Shown here: one piece after another, positions 42,485-51,239 of the stretch
Numbering within the stretch: the first letter of the stretch is position 1
How the letters are laid out: each line of letters opens with the position of its first letter
Assembly (NCBI GenBank): GCA_021325365.1
Contig: JAJPHF010000014.1
Location: 1 to 64,000 of the forward strand
Source of the DNA: Pseudomonadota bacterium
GTDB taxonomy: Bacteria > Chloroflexota > UBA6077 > JAJPHF01
Length of the DNA stretch: 64,000 nt
Direction: 5' to 3'
The notes under the pieces: model-generated
Database searches by the model: none
What the model saw: the letters and a program-made list of their open reading frames with translations, nothing else
Told to the model about the DNA's origin: nothing
Program-made: the position numbers and the translations under genes

Positions 42485-42922
42485 GCCGCTGTCCCTTTCA
42501 CGCCGCCGTGCGCTGGGACGCGAGAGCGCCCCGGGGGATGGTAGCGCCGCGTCCCGCGTCTCGGCAATCGCCGCGCGACGCCGGCCGACAGCACCGGGGC
42601 GCCAGTGAAGTTATCCGAGGAACGGTCAAACGATGCTCCCTCCTTGGATGGCGAATTGCTAGGCCGGGCGCGGGTTGGCGCGCGCTGGTCGGGCGCGGAA
42701 GGTCGCATCGTTTACTCCGTACGATACTCCCCCGGGGGCCTGCCGCGGGCCGGGCCGGCGGGGAGGCCCCGGGCCGGGCGCGGGCGGCGGGCGGGGGGGA
42801 GGCGTGTACGGCGTAAGATACGCGACCACGTCGCGCCGGACGGCGGGCGCTCTCTGGCGCGCCTCGCGGCCGGGAATCCTTCCGACCGGCGGTCTATCCA
42901 CCGGGGCGCGCCCTCACCCCGG

Positions 42923-42943
42923 CCCTCTCCCAGGGGGAGAGGG
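42923..42943. repeat. Short hairpin, CCCTCTCCC...GGGAGAGGG
   Basis: Nine-bp perfect arms (42923-42931, 42935-42943) around AGG, within a G/C-tract. Strings of this kind are common dispersed intergenic hairpins in high-GC bacteria; no function inferred. Confidence 0.5.
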
Positions 42944-43303
42944 GGAGGGACGCCCCAGCACCGGATTCGCCAGGACACCGAGCCGGGTGGCGATCCGGCT
43001 GGGCGCCGCAAGCGGTGCGCCTATAAGATACCGGGTTGGCGGGGGGGCGATCGTCCGGCGGCGCCGGCGGGCGCGAGGCGTGGCGGCGCGGGTGCCGGGC
43101 GGGGCGCGGCGGCCGGGGCAGCGCGGCGCCGGCAGAGTGGCAGCGGATAGGGCGCGCGTGTTGCTGGAGTTGACACTGGGCGGAGTGGCCGCTACGATTC
43201 CTGACGCCAAACTGCCCCGAGTGCAGGCCGCGGGCGGCGAGGCGGCAGGGTGGGGCTTGGCCGGCTCGCTGCAGCGGTTTGGAGCGTAATCGGGGCGCGC
43301 AGC

Positions 43304-43567
43304 GTCGACCGGGCGGCAGGGGACGAGCCCCTCCCCTACGTTGGCTGATTGTGTGGCCCGGCCCGCCTTCCGTTGGCGATCCCCCGTGTCGGCCGGGCGG
43401 CAGGGGACGAGCCGCTGCCCTGCGACGCGGTCGCTAGATGGGCTGGGATTAGCAAGCGCGGCCGGGTGGCGGGGGACGAGCCCCGGCCCTACGAGCAGGC
43501 GGGGGCCGAGACTGAGTACTGAGCGGCCGGGAGCGCCCGGGTGGCAAGGGGCGTGCCCCTCCCTGAT
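43304..43567. repeat. Four copies of a ~35-bp hairpin-forming repeat
   Basis: Copies near 43304-43340, 43388-43425, 43459-43495 and 43533-43567 share CGGG(C/T)GGC(A/G)GGGG(A/C)(C/G)(A/T)G then CCCC(T/G)(C/G)CC. Each can fold as a small stem (e.g. AGGGG-ACGAG-CCCCT). Start-to-start spacings are ~84, 69 and 75 bp. The intervals share no sequence. This pattern fits dispersed palindromic (REP/MITE-like) units, not CRISPR. Confidence 0.65.
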
Positions 43568-43763
43568 ATGGCGCGGGGCACGTCTGGCAGCGCGTGCCGC
43601 GCGCCATCGGACCGCATAGCGATCGGGGGCGCCAGGGCGTCTACATGCTGCGGGCCGCAGCCGGGCGAGGCGCTGTACCGGCAGGACGGCGGGGAGACAG
43701 ACGCGCGCCCTAGCCGTCAGGGTGAACGCCGGAGAGATCTGGCATGGGTGGCCACGCGAGGGG

Positions 43764-44867
43764 ATGGCGGGGGAAGGTATGTGCTTGCGCTTGCTGGTGG
43801 TCGCGGTGTGGAGCCTGACCGTGGTCGCGTGCGGGCAGGCGCAAAGCCAGGCTAGTCCCGCGGCGCCCACCGCGGCGCCATCTGTCGGAGCGAACGGCGG
43901 CGCGGCGGGCGCCCTTGCGAGCGCGCCGACTGCCCCGGCCGCGCGCGAGGCGCCCGTCACGATCCACGTCGCGGGCGCAGGGATCAGCGGCAATCTCATG
44001 ACGGCGTGGGCGACGTACGAGGGGGGCTACTTCAAGAAATACAACCTAGACGTGGACGGGGTGCCCGATATCGCGGCCAGCACGACGGCAGTCCAGGCCG
44101 TCATCGCGCGGGATATCGACGTGTTGAACATCACGCCGAACGCCGCAATCGAGGCGAGCCTGAAGGGCGGCACTGACCTGGTGGCCATCGCCAACCCGCC
44201 GCCGGGCACCGGCTTCTGGCTGTATGCGGCGCCGGAGATTCATTCACTGGAAGACCTGCGGGGCAAGATCGTCGCCGCGAATCAGGTGGGCACGTCCACC
44301 TACTACGCCGTCGACTACGCTTTCCGCGAGCGCGGCATGGTGGCTGGCCGCGACTACGACATACTTTCGGTGGGGAACCAGGCCGCGCAGCTTGCCGCGC
44401 TGGAGCAGGGGAAGGTGCAGGCGGGCGTATACTCGGCGCCGACCACCGCCAAGGCGCGCAAAGCCGGGATGGTCGAGCTGCTGGATCTCAACTACGTGCC
44501 GTTCAACGCAAACTCGGTCATCGTGCGGCGCGAGATGCTGGACGATCCGGCCGGCCGAGAGGCGCTCACACGGTACCTCAAGGCGACGGTCGAGGCGATC
44601 GCGCGGCTGCGGCAGGACAAGGCGTTCGCGGTGCAGGTGCTCCAGAAGTACCTGAAGGAGGAGGACCCTGAGTCGCTGGACGAGGTCTACAACGCCTACG
44701 TCCCGAAGCGCGTGCCCCTGGTGGTGCCCGAGGCGATACCACCGGTACTGGAGTCGATTGCCGAGCGCGATCCGACCGCCCGCACCGCCAATCCCGAGCG
44801 CTTCTACGACAACAGCATCGTGCAGGAGCTTCAGGCGTCGGGCTTCATCGACAGCCTGTACAAGTAG
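43764..44867 (+). CDS. ABC transporter substrate-binding lipoprotein, NMT1 type
   Basis: A ~367-aa binding lipoprotein: lipobox TVVAC near residue 23, Ala/Pro linker, then NMT1-type fold with TIHVAGAGISGNLMTAWATY, GYFKKYNLDVDGVPDIAAST, GGTDLVAIANPPPGTGFWLY and VAANQVGTSTYYAVDYAFRE. It ends QASGFIDSLYK, almost the same C-terminus as the 29813-30952 protein. The start is uncertain (ATG at 43764 or 43779); ribosome-site spacing is poor for both. Paired with an amidohydrolase on the other strand. No permease adjacent. Confidence 0.85.
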   Translation: MAGEGMCLRLLVVAVWSLTVVACGQAQSQASPAAPTAAPSVGANGGAAGALASAPTAPAAREAPVTIHVAGAGISGNLMTAWATYEGGYFKKYNLDVDGVPDIAASTTAVQAVIARDIDVLNITPNAAIEASLKGGTDLVAIANPPPGTGFWLYAAPEIHSLEDLRGKIVAANQVGTSTYYAVDYAFRERGMVAGRDYDILSVGNQAAQLAALEQGKVQAGVYSAPTTAKARKAGMVELLDLNYVPFNANSVIVRREMLDDPAGREALTRYLKATVEAIARLRQDKAFAVQVLQKYLKEEDPESLDEVYNAYVPKRVPLVVPEAIPPVLESIAERDPTARTANPERFYDNSIVQELQASGFIDSLYK

Positions 44868-44883
44868 GCGCGTCCGGCCGCGT

Positions 44884-46389
44884 TCACTGGAACGTGGCCG
44901 AGGGACTGATGCCGTCCACCGACTGTTCCGCCACGCGGAAGTACATCTCGCGGAGGGGCAACTCGAGATCGCTGGCGCGCGCGACCTCGGCCGCGAAGCC
45001 CTCCTGCAGCGAGGCCCGCGCGGCGCCGACCTCGCGGAAGAGCGCGGGCTCGTCGATCGTCGTCAGCTTGCCGTCGCGGACGACGACCGCGCCGTTCACG
45101 ATCACCCGGTCGATCGAGGCGCCATTCTCGCAGTACACGAGCTGGACCGGCAGGTTGTTGTCGGCGGCCAGGTGGTACGAGTCGCGGCTGAGGAGCACGA
45201 GGTCCGCGCGCTTGCCGGCCTCCAGCGAGCCGATCTGGTCGGCCAGGCCGCAGGCGCGGGCGCTCTCCAGCGTGGCCATGCGCAGCACCTGGAGCGCGCT
45301 CGGCCACTCGCGGTAGTCCACCTGGTTGGACGTGTGGAGCAGTCCGGCACAGCGCATCGCCTCGTACATGTTGAGGTGGTCGCTCGAGCAGGGGCCGTCG
45401 GTGCCGAGGGCAACGTGCACGCCGCGCTGGAGCATGGCGCGCACGCGGGCCACGCCGCTGCCCAGCTTCAAGTTGCTGGCGGGATTGTGGACGATGGTCG
45501 CCCCGGCGCGGGCCACTAGGTCCAGCTCCTGGTCGGTTAGCCAAACGCAGTGGGCCATCGACACGTCGCCGCGCAGGACGCCGAGGGCCTCCAGCCGCCC
45601 GACGAGCGTCGTACCGAAGTGCAGGCGACATTGGAGCGCGTGGGCCTTCGCCTCACCGCAGTGGAGGTGCATACCGACGCCGTACTTGTCGGCGAGGCCG
45701 CGACAGCCCTGGAAGAGCCCGTCGCTGAGGCGATGGACGGCCGACGGGCCGACCAGGCAGGAGATGCGGGAATTGCGGCGGCTGAACTGGGCCAGGAACC
45801 CCTCGTAGGCGTCGAGGCTTTGCGCTGTCTCCTGCGCCGTTACCCAGTCGGCCGCAGCCTGGACGCGCGCTAGCTCGGCTTCGTCCAGCGGCAGCGTGTC
45901 CTCCCAGGGGAGGTCGGCGAGGATGTAGGCGACGGCGGCGCGCACGCCCACCTCCTCCATCGCCTGCACTTCGTGCTCCATGCCCGCGTAAGGCAACGTG
46001 GGGCTGGCGAAGTAGTGGTCGAGGCAGGTGGTGGTGCCCGTCCGGAGCATCTGGGCGCAGGCGAACAGCGTGCTCAGGTAGAGCTGCTCGCCGCTGAGGC
46101 GCTGAATCGGCGCCCGCATGCGAAGACGCCAGATGTCGAGCGGGAGCTGCTCGAAGCTGCCGCTGAACAGGGTGGCATACGTGTGGGTATGCGCGTTCAC
46201 GAGGCCGGGCGTGGCGACTAGCCGCGCGCCGTCGATTACCTCGTCGTACTGCTCTTGGCGGCGAGCGGCGTCCGGCGGCCCCACGTAGGTTAGCCGTTCC
46301 CCTTCAACGACCACGTCACCGGGCGTCAGGATCGTGTTGTCAGGATCCATCGTCAGGACGGTCGCGTCGCGGATCAGAAGTCTAGTCAC
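44884..46389 (-). CDS. Amidohydrolase, ATZ/TRZ/cytosine-deaminase-like
   Basis: A 501-aa metal-dependent hydrolase of the TRZ/ATZ (chlorohydrolase, cytosine/guanine deaminase) subfamily. Ligands: NAHTHTYATL (HxH), MHLHCGEAKA, AHCVWLTDQE and LGTDGPCSSDHLNMYEAMR. Likely hydrolytic deamination or dechlorination of a heterocyclic amine; exact substrate unknown. GTG at 46389 has AGGGAGG at 6 nt; an upstream extension is low-complexity. It runs between two binding-lipoprotein genes that point away, so a shared uptake-degradation function is plausible but unproved. Confidence 0.9.
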   Translation of the reverse strand: MTRLLIRDATVLTMDPDNTILTPGDVVVEGERLTYVGPPDAARRQEQYDEVIDGARLVATPGLVNAHTHTYATLFSGSFEQLPLDIWRLRMRAPIQRLSGEQLYLSTLFACAQMLRTGTTTCLDHYFASPTLPYAGMEHEVQAMEEVGVRAAVAYILADLPWEDTLPLDEAELARVQAAADWVTAQETAQSLDAYEGFLAQFSRRNSRISCLVGPSAVHRLSDGLFQGCRGLADKYGVGMHLHCGEAKAHALQCRLHFGTTLVGRLEALGVLRGDVSMAHCVWLTDQELDLVARAGATIVHNPASNLKLGSGVARVRAMLQRGVHVALGTDGPCSSDHLNMYEAMRCAGLLHTSNQVDYREWPSALQVLRMATLESARACGLADQIGSLEAGKRADLVLLSRDSYHLAADNNLPVQLVYCENGASIDRVIVNGAVVVRDGKLTTIDEPALFREVGAARASLQEGFAAEVARASDLELPLREMYFRVAEQSVDGISPSATFQ

Positions 46390-46530
46390 GATCGGCCTCC
46401 CTGGGCGGGTGCTGACACAGGCTAAACCAGGCGGGGCGATGGCGCAACTGGCGGCGGCCGGCCCTGCCCAGTGTATAGTAGCGGGAACGAGCCGAGCGCT
46501 CGTTTCACCTCGTGGAGCCGAGGAGCCGGA

Positions 46531-47625
46531 ATGTCGCTTGGAGCGCGCCGTAACGCTGCAATAGCAACAGTCGCAGCGACAATTGTGTTGATGGCAGTGG
46601 CGGCCTGCGCGCAGCCGGCGCGGCCGGCCGCGGGGCCAGATGGGGCTGGCGCGGGCGCCACCGCGCCAGCGGCCGCACCGGCGCCCCAGCACCTGCGCGT
46701 TGGCGTCGCGGGCGTGAGCGCGGCGCTCGCACCGGTCTGGATCGCGGCGAAGGGAGGGCTGTTTCAGCGGTACGGCCTCGATGTCCAGCCGGAGGTGCTA
46801 CAAGGGGGGACGCCGACCATCCAGGGCTTGCTCGGGGGCGACTACCAGTTCATCGAGACGAGCGGCGTGGACCTGCTCTCCGCCCGCCTCGGCGGCGCAG
46901 ACGTGCGCATTCTCGGAGTCCACATCAACACGCTTCCCTACAGCATCGTGGCGGGACCGGAGATCAGCGAGCCGACGGCGCTGAGGGGCAAGCGCATCGC
47001 GGTTAGCCGCGTCGGCACCTCGTCGGACTTCGCCGTGCGGTACGCGCTCGACCGCATCGGTCTGCACGCGGACAGCGACGTGACGATCGTCGGGACGGGC
47101 AATCAGGCGACACGGTTTGCCGCGCTGAAAGGCGGGTCGGTTGACGCTGCCGTGGTGTCGCCGCCACTAAACGTGCTGGCCAGCAAGCTGGGGCTGCGGG
47201 AGGTCGTGAGCCTGTCGGGGCTGGGCGTGGAGTACGCGCACGAGGCCGTGGCGACCAGCGGCGACTACCTGAAGGCGCATCCGGAGACGGCGGACGCGTT
47301 TCTGAAGGGCTACGTCGAGAGTCTGTACCTATGGAAGGCGGACCCGGCGCGCACGAAGGAGCTGCTCGCCGACTATCTGGCGTTCGATCCGTCGGCGCAG
47401 GAAGAGGCGCAGTCGCTGGACGAGACGTGGATCGCCTACCGCGACCTTCTGCCGGACGTGCCGCGTCCAACGTGGGCCGGGCTCGACCTGATCTTCAAGG
47501 AGCGGCCAGCCGGGACCGACGAGAACTCGGGCGCCGGCTACGCCGGCCTGGTGGACGAAGGGCCACTGAACCAGCTGGAGAGCAGCGGGTTCTTCGACCA
47601 GATGCGCGCGGAGTATCCCCGCTGA
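46531..47625 (+). CDS. ABC transporter substrate-binding lipoprotein, NMT1 type
   Basis: A 364-aa exported binding protein: lipobox VAACAQ near residue 26, Ala/Pro-rich linker, then the NMT1-like domain (LRVGVAGVSAALAPVWIAAK; FQRYGLDVQPEVLQGGTPTI; LRGKRIAVSRVGTSSDFAVR). ATG at 46531 follows AGGAGCCGGA. Divergent from the amidohydrolase. No transporter partners adjacent; ligand unknown. Confidence 0.88.
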   Translation: MSLGARRNAAIATVAATIVLMAVAACAQPARPAAGPDGAGAGATAPAAAPAPQHLRVGVAGVSAALAPVWIAAKGGLFQRYGLDVQPEVLQGGTPTIQGLLGGDYQFIETSGVDLLSARLGGADVRILGVHINTLPYSIVAGPEISEPTALRGKRIAVSRVGTSSDFAVRYALDRIGLHADSDVTIVGTGNQATRFAALKGGSVDAAVVSPPLNVLASKLGLREVVSLSGLGVEYAHEAVATSGDYLKAHPETADAFLKGYVESLYLWKADPARTKELLADYLAFDPSAQEEAQSLDETWIAYRDLLPDVPRPTWAGLDLIFKERPAGTDENSGAGYAGLVDEGPLNQLESSGFFDQMRAEYPR

Positions 47626-47726
47626 GCCCCGAGGACGGCCCGGGAGGGCCAGCCCAGCACGGCGCCGCGTCTCGGCCTGCCTCGGCTGGGCCGAGCAGCT
47701 CGCCTCCGGTTGGGTGTCCGGAGCGC

Positions 47727-48824
47727 GTGGCGCTCGTCGCCATTACGCGCGGAGGTGCGCGGCTGGCGGCCGCCGTCGCGCAGGCGCTGCCCGGGGCCGA
47801 AGTATACGCCTCGCCGAAGTGGCGGGCGGAGGCAGGCTCCGACGCCCAGCCGCTGGCCGGGGGCGTCGGCCGGGAGGTGGGCAGACTATTCGCCGCGTAT
47901 GACGGCCTGGTGATCTTCGCGGCGGTGGGAGCGGCGGTCCGGCTCGTGGCCCCCCACCTGCGGAGCAAGGGCGAGGACCCGGGCGTCGTGGCCGTGGACG
48001 ACGCCGGCCGGTACGCGGTCGCGGTGCTCTCGGGCCATCTCGGCGGCGGCAACGCTCTGGCGCGACGCGTCGCAGCGGCAATCGGAGGCGAGCCGGTCAT
48101 CACGACGGCCTCGGAGGCCCACGGGCTGCCCGCGGTGGACCTGCTGGGACGGGCGTGGGGCTGGCGGCTGGAGCAGCCGGCCGCGGCCAAGCGCGTGAGC
48201 GCGGCGCTGGTGAACGGGGAGCTGGTTGGCGTGGTCCAGGAGGCCGGTGAGACGAGCTGGTGGCCCGCCGACGCGCCGCAGCTGGTAAGCTACGAAAGCC
48301 CCGAGGCGTTGGCGGCGTCAGGGCTGCCGGGCATCGTCATCATGGACCGCCTGTTGCCGGACCTGCCGCCCGCGGACCGGTGGGTGGTGCTCCGCCCGCG
48401 CACCCTGGTGCTGGGAGTTGGCGCGAGCAGCGGGGTCACGACTGACGAGATCGAAACGCTAGCGCGGGCGGCGCTCGCAGGCGCCGGGCTGGCGTGGGCA
48501 AGTCTGGTCGCCGTCGGCACGCTGGACCGCAAGGTGGGGGAGCCGGGCATCGATGCGTTCGCGGCGCGGCACGGACTATCCCTGCACGGCTACGCGGCCG
48601 ACGCGCTTGCCGCGGTCGCGGTGCCGCACCCGTCGGGGACGGTGCAGCGCCTCGTCGGCACGCCGTCGGTGTGCGAGGCGGCCGCGCTGCTCGCCGCGCA
48701 GGGCGGGCCGCTCGTGGTAGCGAAGCGGAAGAGCGCGCGCGCGACGGTGGCGGTGGCGCGCCGCGCCGCGGCCGGGGAACCGGCCGCGGCGGGCGAGACG
48801 GTTGCGGCGGGCGAGACGGGGTGA
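47727..48824 (+). CDS. cbiG: Cobalamin biosynthesis protein CbiG
   Basis: A 365-aa cobalt-precorrin-5A hydrolase of the anaerobic B12 pathway; it opens the lactone and releases acetaldehyde. N-terminal region (VALVAITRGGARLAAAVAQA; YDGLVIFAAVGAAVRLVAPH; VLSGHLGGGNALARRVAAA) and C-terminal CbiG_C (LVLGVGASSGVTTDEIETLA; LVAVGTLDRKVGEPGIDAFA; GTPSVCEAAALLA) are complete. C-terminal Ala/Gly/Glu tail is repetitive. GTG at 47727 has CGGAG before it. Its stop overlaps the GTG of cobJ. Confidence 0.93.
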   Translation: MALVAITRGGARLAAAVAQALPGAEVYASPKWRAEAGSDAQPLAGGVGREVGRLFAAYDGLVIFAAVGAAVRLVAPHLRSKGEDPGVVAVDDAGRYAVAVLSGHLGGGNALARRVAAAIGGEPVITTASEAHGLPAVDLLGRAWGWRLEQPAAAKRVSAALVNGELVGVVQEAGETSWWPADAPQLVSYESPEALAASGLPGIVIMDRLLPDLPPADRWVVLRPRTLVLGVGASSGVTTDEIETLARAALAGAGLAWASLVAVGTLDRKVGEPGIDAFAARHGLSLHGYAADALAAVAVPHPSGTVQRLVGTPSVCEAAALLAAQGGPLVVAKRKSARATVAVARRAAAGEPAAAGETVAAGETG

Positions 48825-49615
48825 GCGTGGAGCGGCCGGGCGGCGGGCTCGACCCTGGCGACGCGCCTCCCGGCGCGGGCCGGCTGTTCGTCGTTGGCCT
48901 GGGGCCGGGCGACCCGGCGCTGCTGACACCGCAAGCGCGGGCCGCGCTGGAGTCCGCCGACGTGGTCGTCGGCTACGCGGCCTATCTGGAGCACGTGCGC
49001 GTGTGGCTGCCCGGCGGGGACTACCGGCCGAGCCCGATCGGCGACGAGCAGGCGCGGGCGCGCGACGCGCTGGGGCTGGCGGCCGCGGGGCAGAGCGTGG
49101 CGCTCGTCTCCAGCGGCGACGCCGGGGTCTACGGCATGGCGAGCGTGGCGCTGGAAGAATGGGAGCGATGGCCGCCGCCGCGCCCGCCGCTGGCGGTGGT
49201 CCCGGGCGTCACGGCGCTGCTGGCCGCCGCGGCGCTGTTGGGGGCGCCCATCGGCCTGGATTTCGCGGCGGTGAGCCTCAGCGATCTGCTGGTGCCCTGG
49301 CCAACGATCGCGCGGCGGCTGGAGGCCGCTGCAGCGGGGGACTTCGTGATCGGGCTGTACAACCCGGCCAGCCACGGCCGCCGCTGGCAGCTTGCCGAGG
49401 CGTGCGCGATCCTGCGGCGACACCGGGCCGACGACACGCCGGTAGGCGTCGTCCGCGACGCTTTTCGCCCCGGCCAGCGCGTTGGCGTCGTGCCGCTGGG
49501 CGCGCTCGCGGCACAGGCCGTCGACATGCTGACGATCGTGCTCGTCGGCAGCAGCCAGACGCGCCGCGTGGGGGAATACCTGCTCACGCCGCGAGGGCGT
49601 GCGGCGCGAGGCTAG
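48821..49615 (+). CDS. cobJ: Precorrin-3B/cobalt-factor III C17-methyltransferase
   Basis: A 264-aa SAM-dependent methyltransferase that contracts the corrin ring (CobJ/CbiH). Signatures: RLFVVGLGPGDPALLTPQAR, VVGYAAYLEHVRVWLPGGDY, VALVSSGDAGVYGMASVALE, VVPGVTALLAAAALLGAPIG, DFVIGLYNPASHGRRWQ and MLTIVLVGSSQTRRVGEYLL. Overlaps cbiG by GTGA. No other cob/cbi genes appear in the window, so the rest of the pathway lies elsewhere. Converges with the secreted DUF4352-like protein (4-bp overlap). Confidence 0.95.
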   Translation: MSVERPGGGLDPGDAPPGAGRLFVVGLGPGDPALLTPQARAALESADVVVGYAAYLEHVRVWLPGGDYRPSPIGDEQARARDALGLAAAGQSVALVSSGDAGVYGMASVALEEWERWPPPRPPLAVVPGVTALLAAAALLGAPIGLDFAAVSLSDLLVPWPTIARRLEAAAAGDFVIGLYNPASHGRRWQLAEACAILRRHRADDTPVGVVRDAFRPGQRVGVVPLGALAAQAVDMLTIVLVGSSQTRRVGEYLLTPRGRAARG

Positions 49616-50604
49616 GGGTTTGGGATGGCGGTTGCGGCGCCGACGGCCGTGGTGACCGGCTCGCCCAGGGGGATCACCAGCGGCGGATCGTTGGGATCGG
49701 CGGCGTAGGTGAGCGCGAGCGCGGGCACGCCCGTGCGCACCGGGAAGGCCACGTTGCCCACGATCTCGCCCGCGAGCCGGTTGCCCTCCAGTGCGCCATA
49801 GAGGAGCTCGTCGGGCACGCCCAGGGCGGCGGGGGGGTGGTCGGTCTGGTCGGCGGTGCGGACGCGGAAGTGGAAGGCATCGTAGAGGACCGGCTCACCC
49901 GCGATGCTCTCCAGCCGCAGCCGCAGGGCCAGGTACTCGAAGCCCGGGTCGGCCGGTGTGCCGCGGTCGGTGTAGGGGCGCGTGGCGCCGAGCACGGTGA
50001 CGCGGAGGTTGCCGCGCGTGCCCGCGGGCGCGGGGATGGCCTGGGCGCGGCCTTCGGCGAGCGCCTGGGCCTGGGCGGCGGCCTGGAGGAGGCCCTGCCG
50101 ACCCTGCTCGACGGCCGCGGCCACATCGGGGCCGGGGTCCTGGCCAGTGGCGGCGGCCACCAGCAGCAAGCGTCGCGCGCGGTCGAGGGCGTCGAGCGCG
50201 CTGAGCAGCGTGCGGTGGACGCCCTGCGCGCTGGAGGGCGGGCGCTGGTCGCGCGCCTGCTGGATGAGCGCGCCCCAGCTATCGAGCGCCAGCGCCAGGT
50301 CGCGGCGCCAGCCTGGGTCGGCCAGGTCGAGCGAGGCGGGCACGGCTTGAACGACGGTCATCTCGCGGGCCTGGTGCGCCTGCAGCCAGTCGAGATAGTC
50401 TTGCTCGGGACTGGCGGCGACGGGCGAGGCCGCCGCAGCGGGCGTGGCAGCGGTCGGCGTTGGCGCCGCTTGCTGCGCCGGGGCGGTCGGGGTTGGCGCC
50501 GCTTGCTGCGCCGCAGCGCCGCGGGAGGCGCCCTGGGCGACGAGCGCGAGGAGCGCGACGGCGACGAGCAGGGCCGCGGGCGCCCTCATCGCGCGCCGCG
50601 GCAT
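49612..50604 (-). CDS. Secreted DUF4352-like protein with Pro/Thr/Ala repeat linker
   Basis: A 330-aa exported protein. Signal peptide (MRAPAALLVAVALLALVA), a linker with tandem QQAAPTPTA units (encoded by the 33-bp repeat at 50453-50518), a helical domain (~80-190), then a beta-sandwich resembling DUF4352 (RVTVLGATRPYTDRGTPADP; GFEYLALRLRLESIAGEPVL; ALTYAADPNDPPLVIPLGE). Possible cell-envelope role; function unknown. ATG at 50604 has AAAGGA upstream. Divergent from the cytochrome c gene at 50830. Confidence 0.75.
   Translation of the reverse strand: MPRRAMRAPAALLVAVALLALVAQGASRGAAAQQAAPTPTAPAQQAAPTPTAATPAAAASPVAASPEQDYLDWLQAHQAREMTVVQAVPASLDLADPGWRRDLALALDSWGALIQQARDQRPPSSAQGVHRTLLSALDALDRARRLLLVAAATGQDPGPDVAAAVEQGRQGLLQAAAQAQALAEGRAQAIPAPAGTRGNLRVTVLGATRPYTDRGTPADPGFEYLALRLRLESIAGEPVLYDAFHFRVRTADQTDHPPAALGVPDELLYGALEGNRLAGEIVGNVAFPVRTGVPALALTYAADPNDPPLVIPLGEPVTTAVGAATAIPNP
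50453..50518. repeat. Tandem 33-bp duplication inside a secreted-protein gene
   Basis: Two direct copies (50453-50485 and 50486-50518) differing at only a few bases; they encode the duplicated QQAAPTPTA linker of the protein at 49612-50604. In frame, so copy number could vary without breaking the gene. Confidence 0.7.
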
Positions 50605-50829
50605 CCCCGTAATTCCTTTCGACAAGCCCCGTGTCTCCTTTAGCTCGACATTCGGTAGGGAAGCGCTCGCTGCGGGGGCGTCAACGGGCGCCGCGTGCTG
50701 CGGTGGGCGCCGCGCCTCCCGGCTCATCGCCATACTGACACATTTCGCCGGCCGCGGTCGACCGAAAGGGAATTGTGTTCGCGGCCCGGGGCGATCGTGT
50801 ATGCTGCCAGGCGGGGTGAGGAGGACGAC

Positions 50830-51225
50830 GTGACCGCACGGGCCGGCGGTTGGCTACTGACAGTAATGGGAGCGCTTCTGGCGATCGGGCTGGCGGGCGC
50901 GGGGCGCGCGGCGGCCGCGCCGAACGCACAAGTGCCGACCGATCCCGCGTCGCTGGCGCGCGGTCAAGAGATCTACGCGCAGATGTGCGCGATGTGCCAC
51001 GGGTTGCAGGGCCGGGGCGACGGGCCGCTGGCGCGCACGATGGTGCCGCGGCCGGCGGACTTCCGCGTCCACATGGCGGAAGGGCACACCCCGGAGCAGC
51101 TATTCGACTGGACGAGTAACGGCGTGCCGGACACCGCCATGCAAGGGTTCGCCAATGACCTGAGCGTGGAGGACCGGTGGAACGTTATCGGTTACCTGCA
51201 GACCTTCGCCCCCGCCGAGCAGTAA
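50830..51225 (+). CDS. Exported monoheme cytochrome c
   Basis: A 131-aa c-type cytochrome: signal peptide (LLTVMGALLAIGLAGAGRAAA), then class I fold with YAQMCAMCHGLQGRGDGPL (heme site) and a distal Met in GVPDTAMQGFANDLSVEDRW. Similar in layout to ActE and the caa3 heme domain but shorter. GTG at 50830 follows GAGGAGG. It is 14 bp upstream of a run of two PD40 propellers, so the three probably form one operon. Divergent DUF4352-like gene. Confidence 0.9.
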   Translation: MTARAGGWLLTVMGALLAIGLAGAGRAAAAPNAQVPTDPASLARGQEIYAQMCAMCHGLQGRGDGPLARTMVPRPADFRVHMAEGHTPEQLFDWTSNGVPDTAMQGFANDLSVEDRWNVIGYLQTFAPAEQ

Positions 51226-51239
51226 GTCGAGGAAGCGCC

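Larger units (their letters stand above)
42485..43763. other. Non-coding region with hairpin repeats
   Basis: About 1.28 kb with no supported gene. Open frames here are Gly/Arg/Ala-rich and share no family. It holds a small hairpin at 42923-42943 and four related hairpin repeats at 43304-43567, listed separately. The remainder is G-rich, low-complexity sequence. It separates the leftward LLM operon from the rightward binding-protein gene, so promoters for both should lie at its edges. Confidence 0.6.

Noticed and set aside
42508..43289. Open frames of 100-200 aa in the gap before the binding-lipoprotein gene
   Set aside because: Gly/Arg/Ala-rich, no ribosome sites, no family match and located among G-tract and hairpin repeats; read as non-coding.
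43304..43567. Repeat cluster considered as a CRISPR array
   Set aside because: Only four copies, divergent between copies and unevenly spaced (69-84 bp), with self-complementary units. No cas genes in the window.
47626..47726. Cobalamin riboswitch upstream of cbiG
   Set aside because: I looked for a B12-box-like stretch and a cloverleaf-type fold in the 101-bp gap and saw none convincing.
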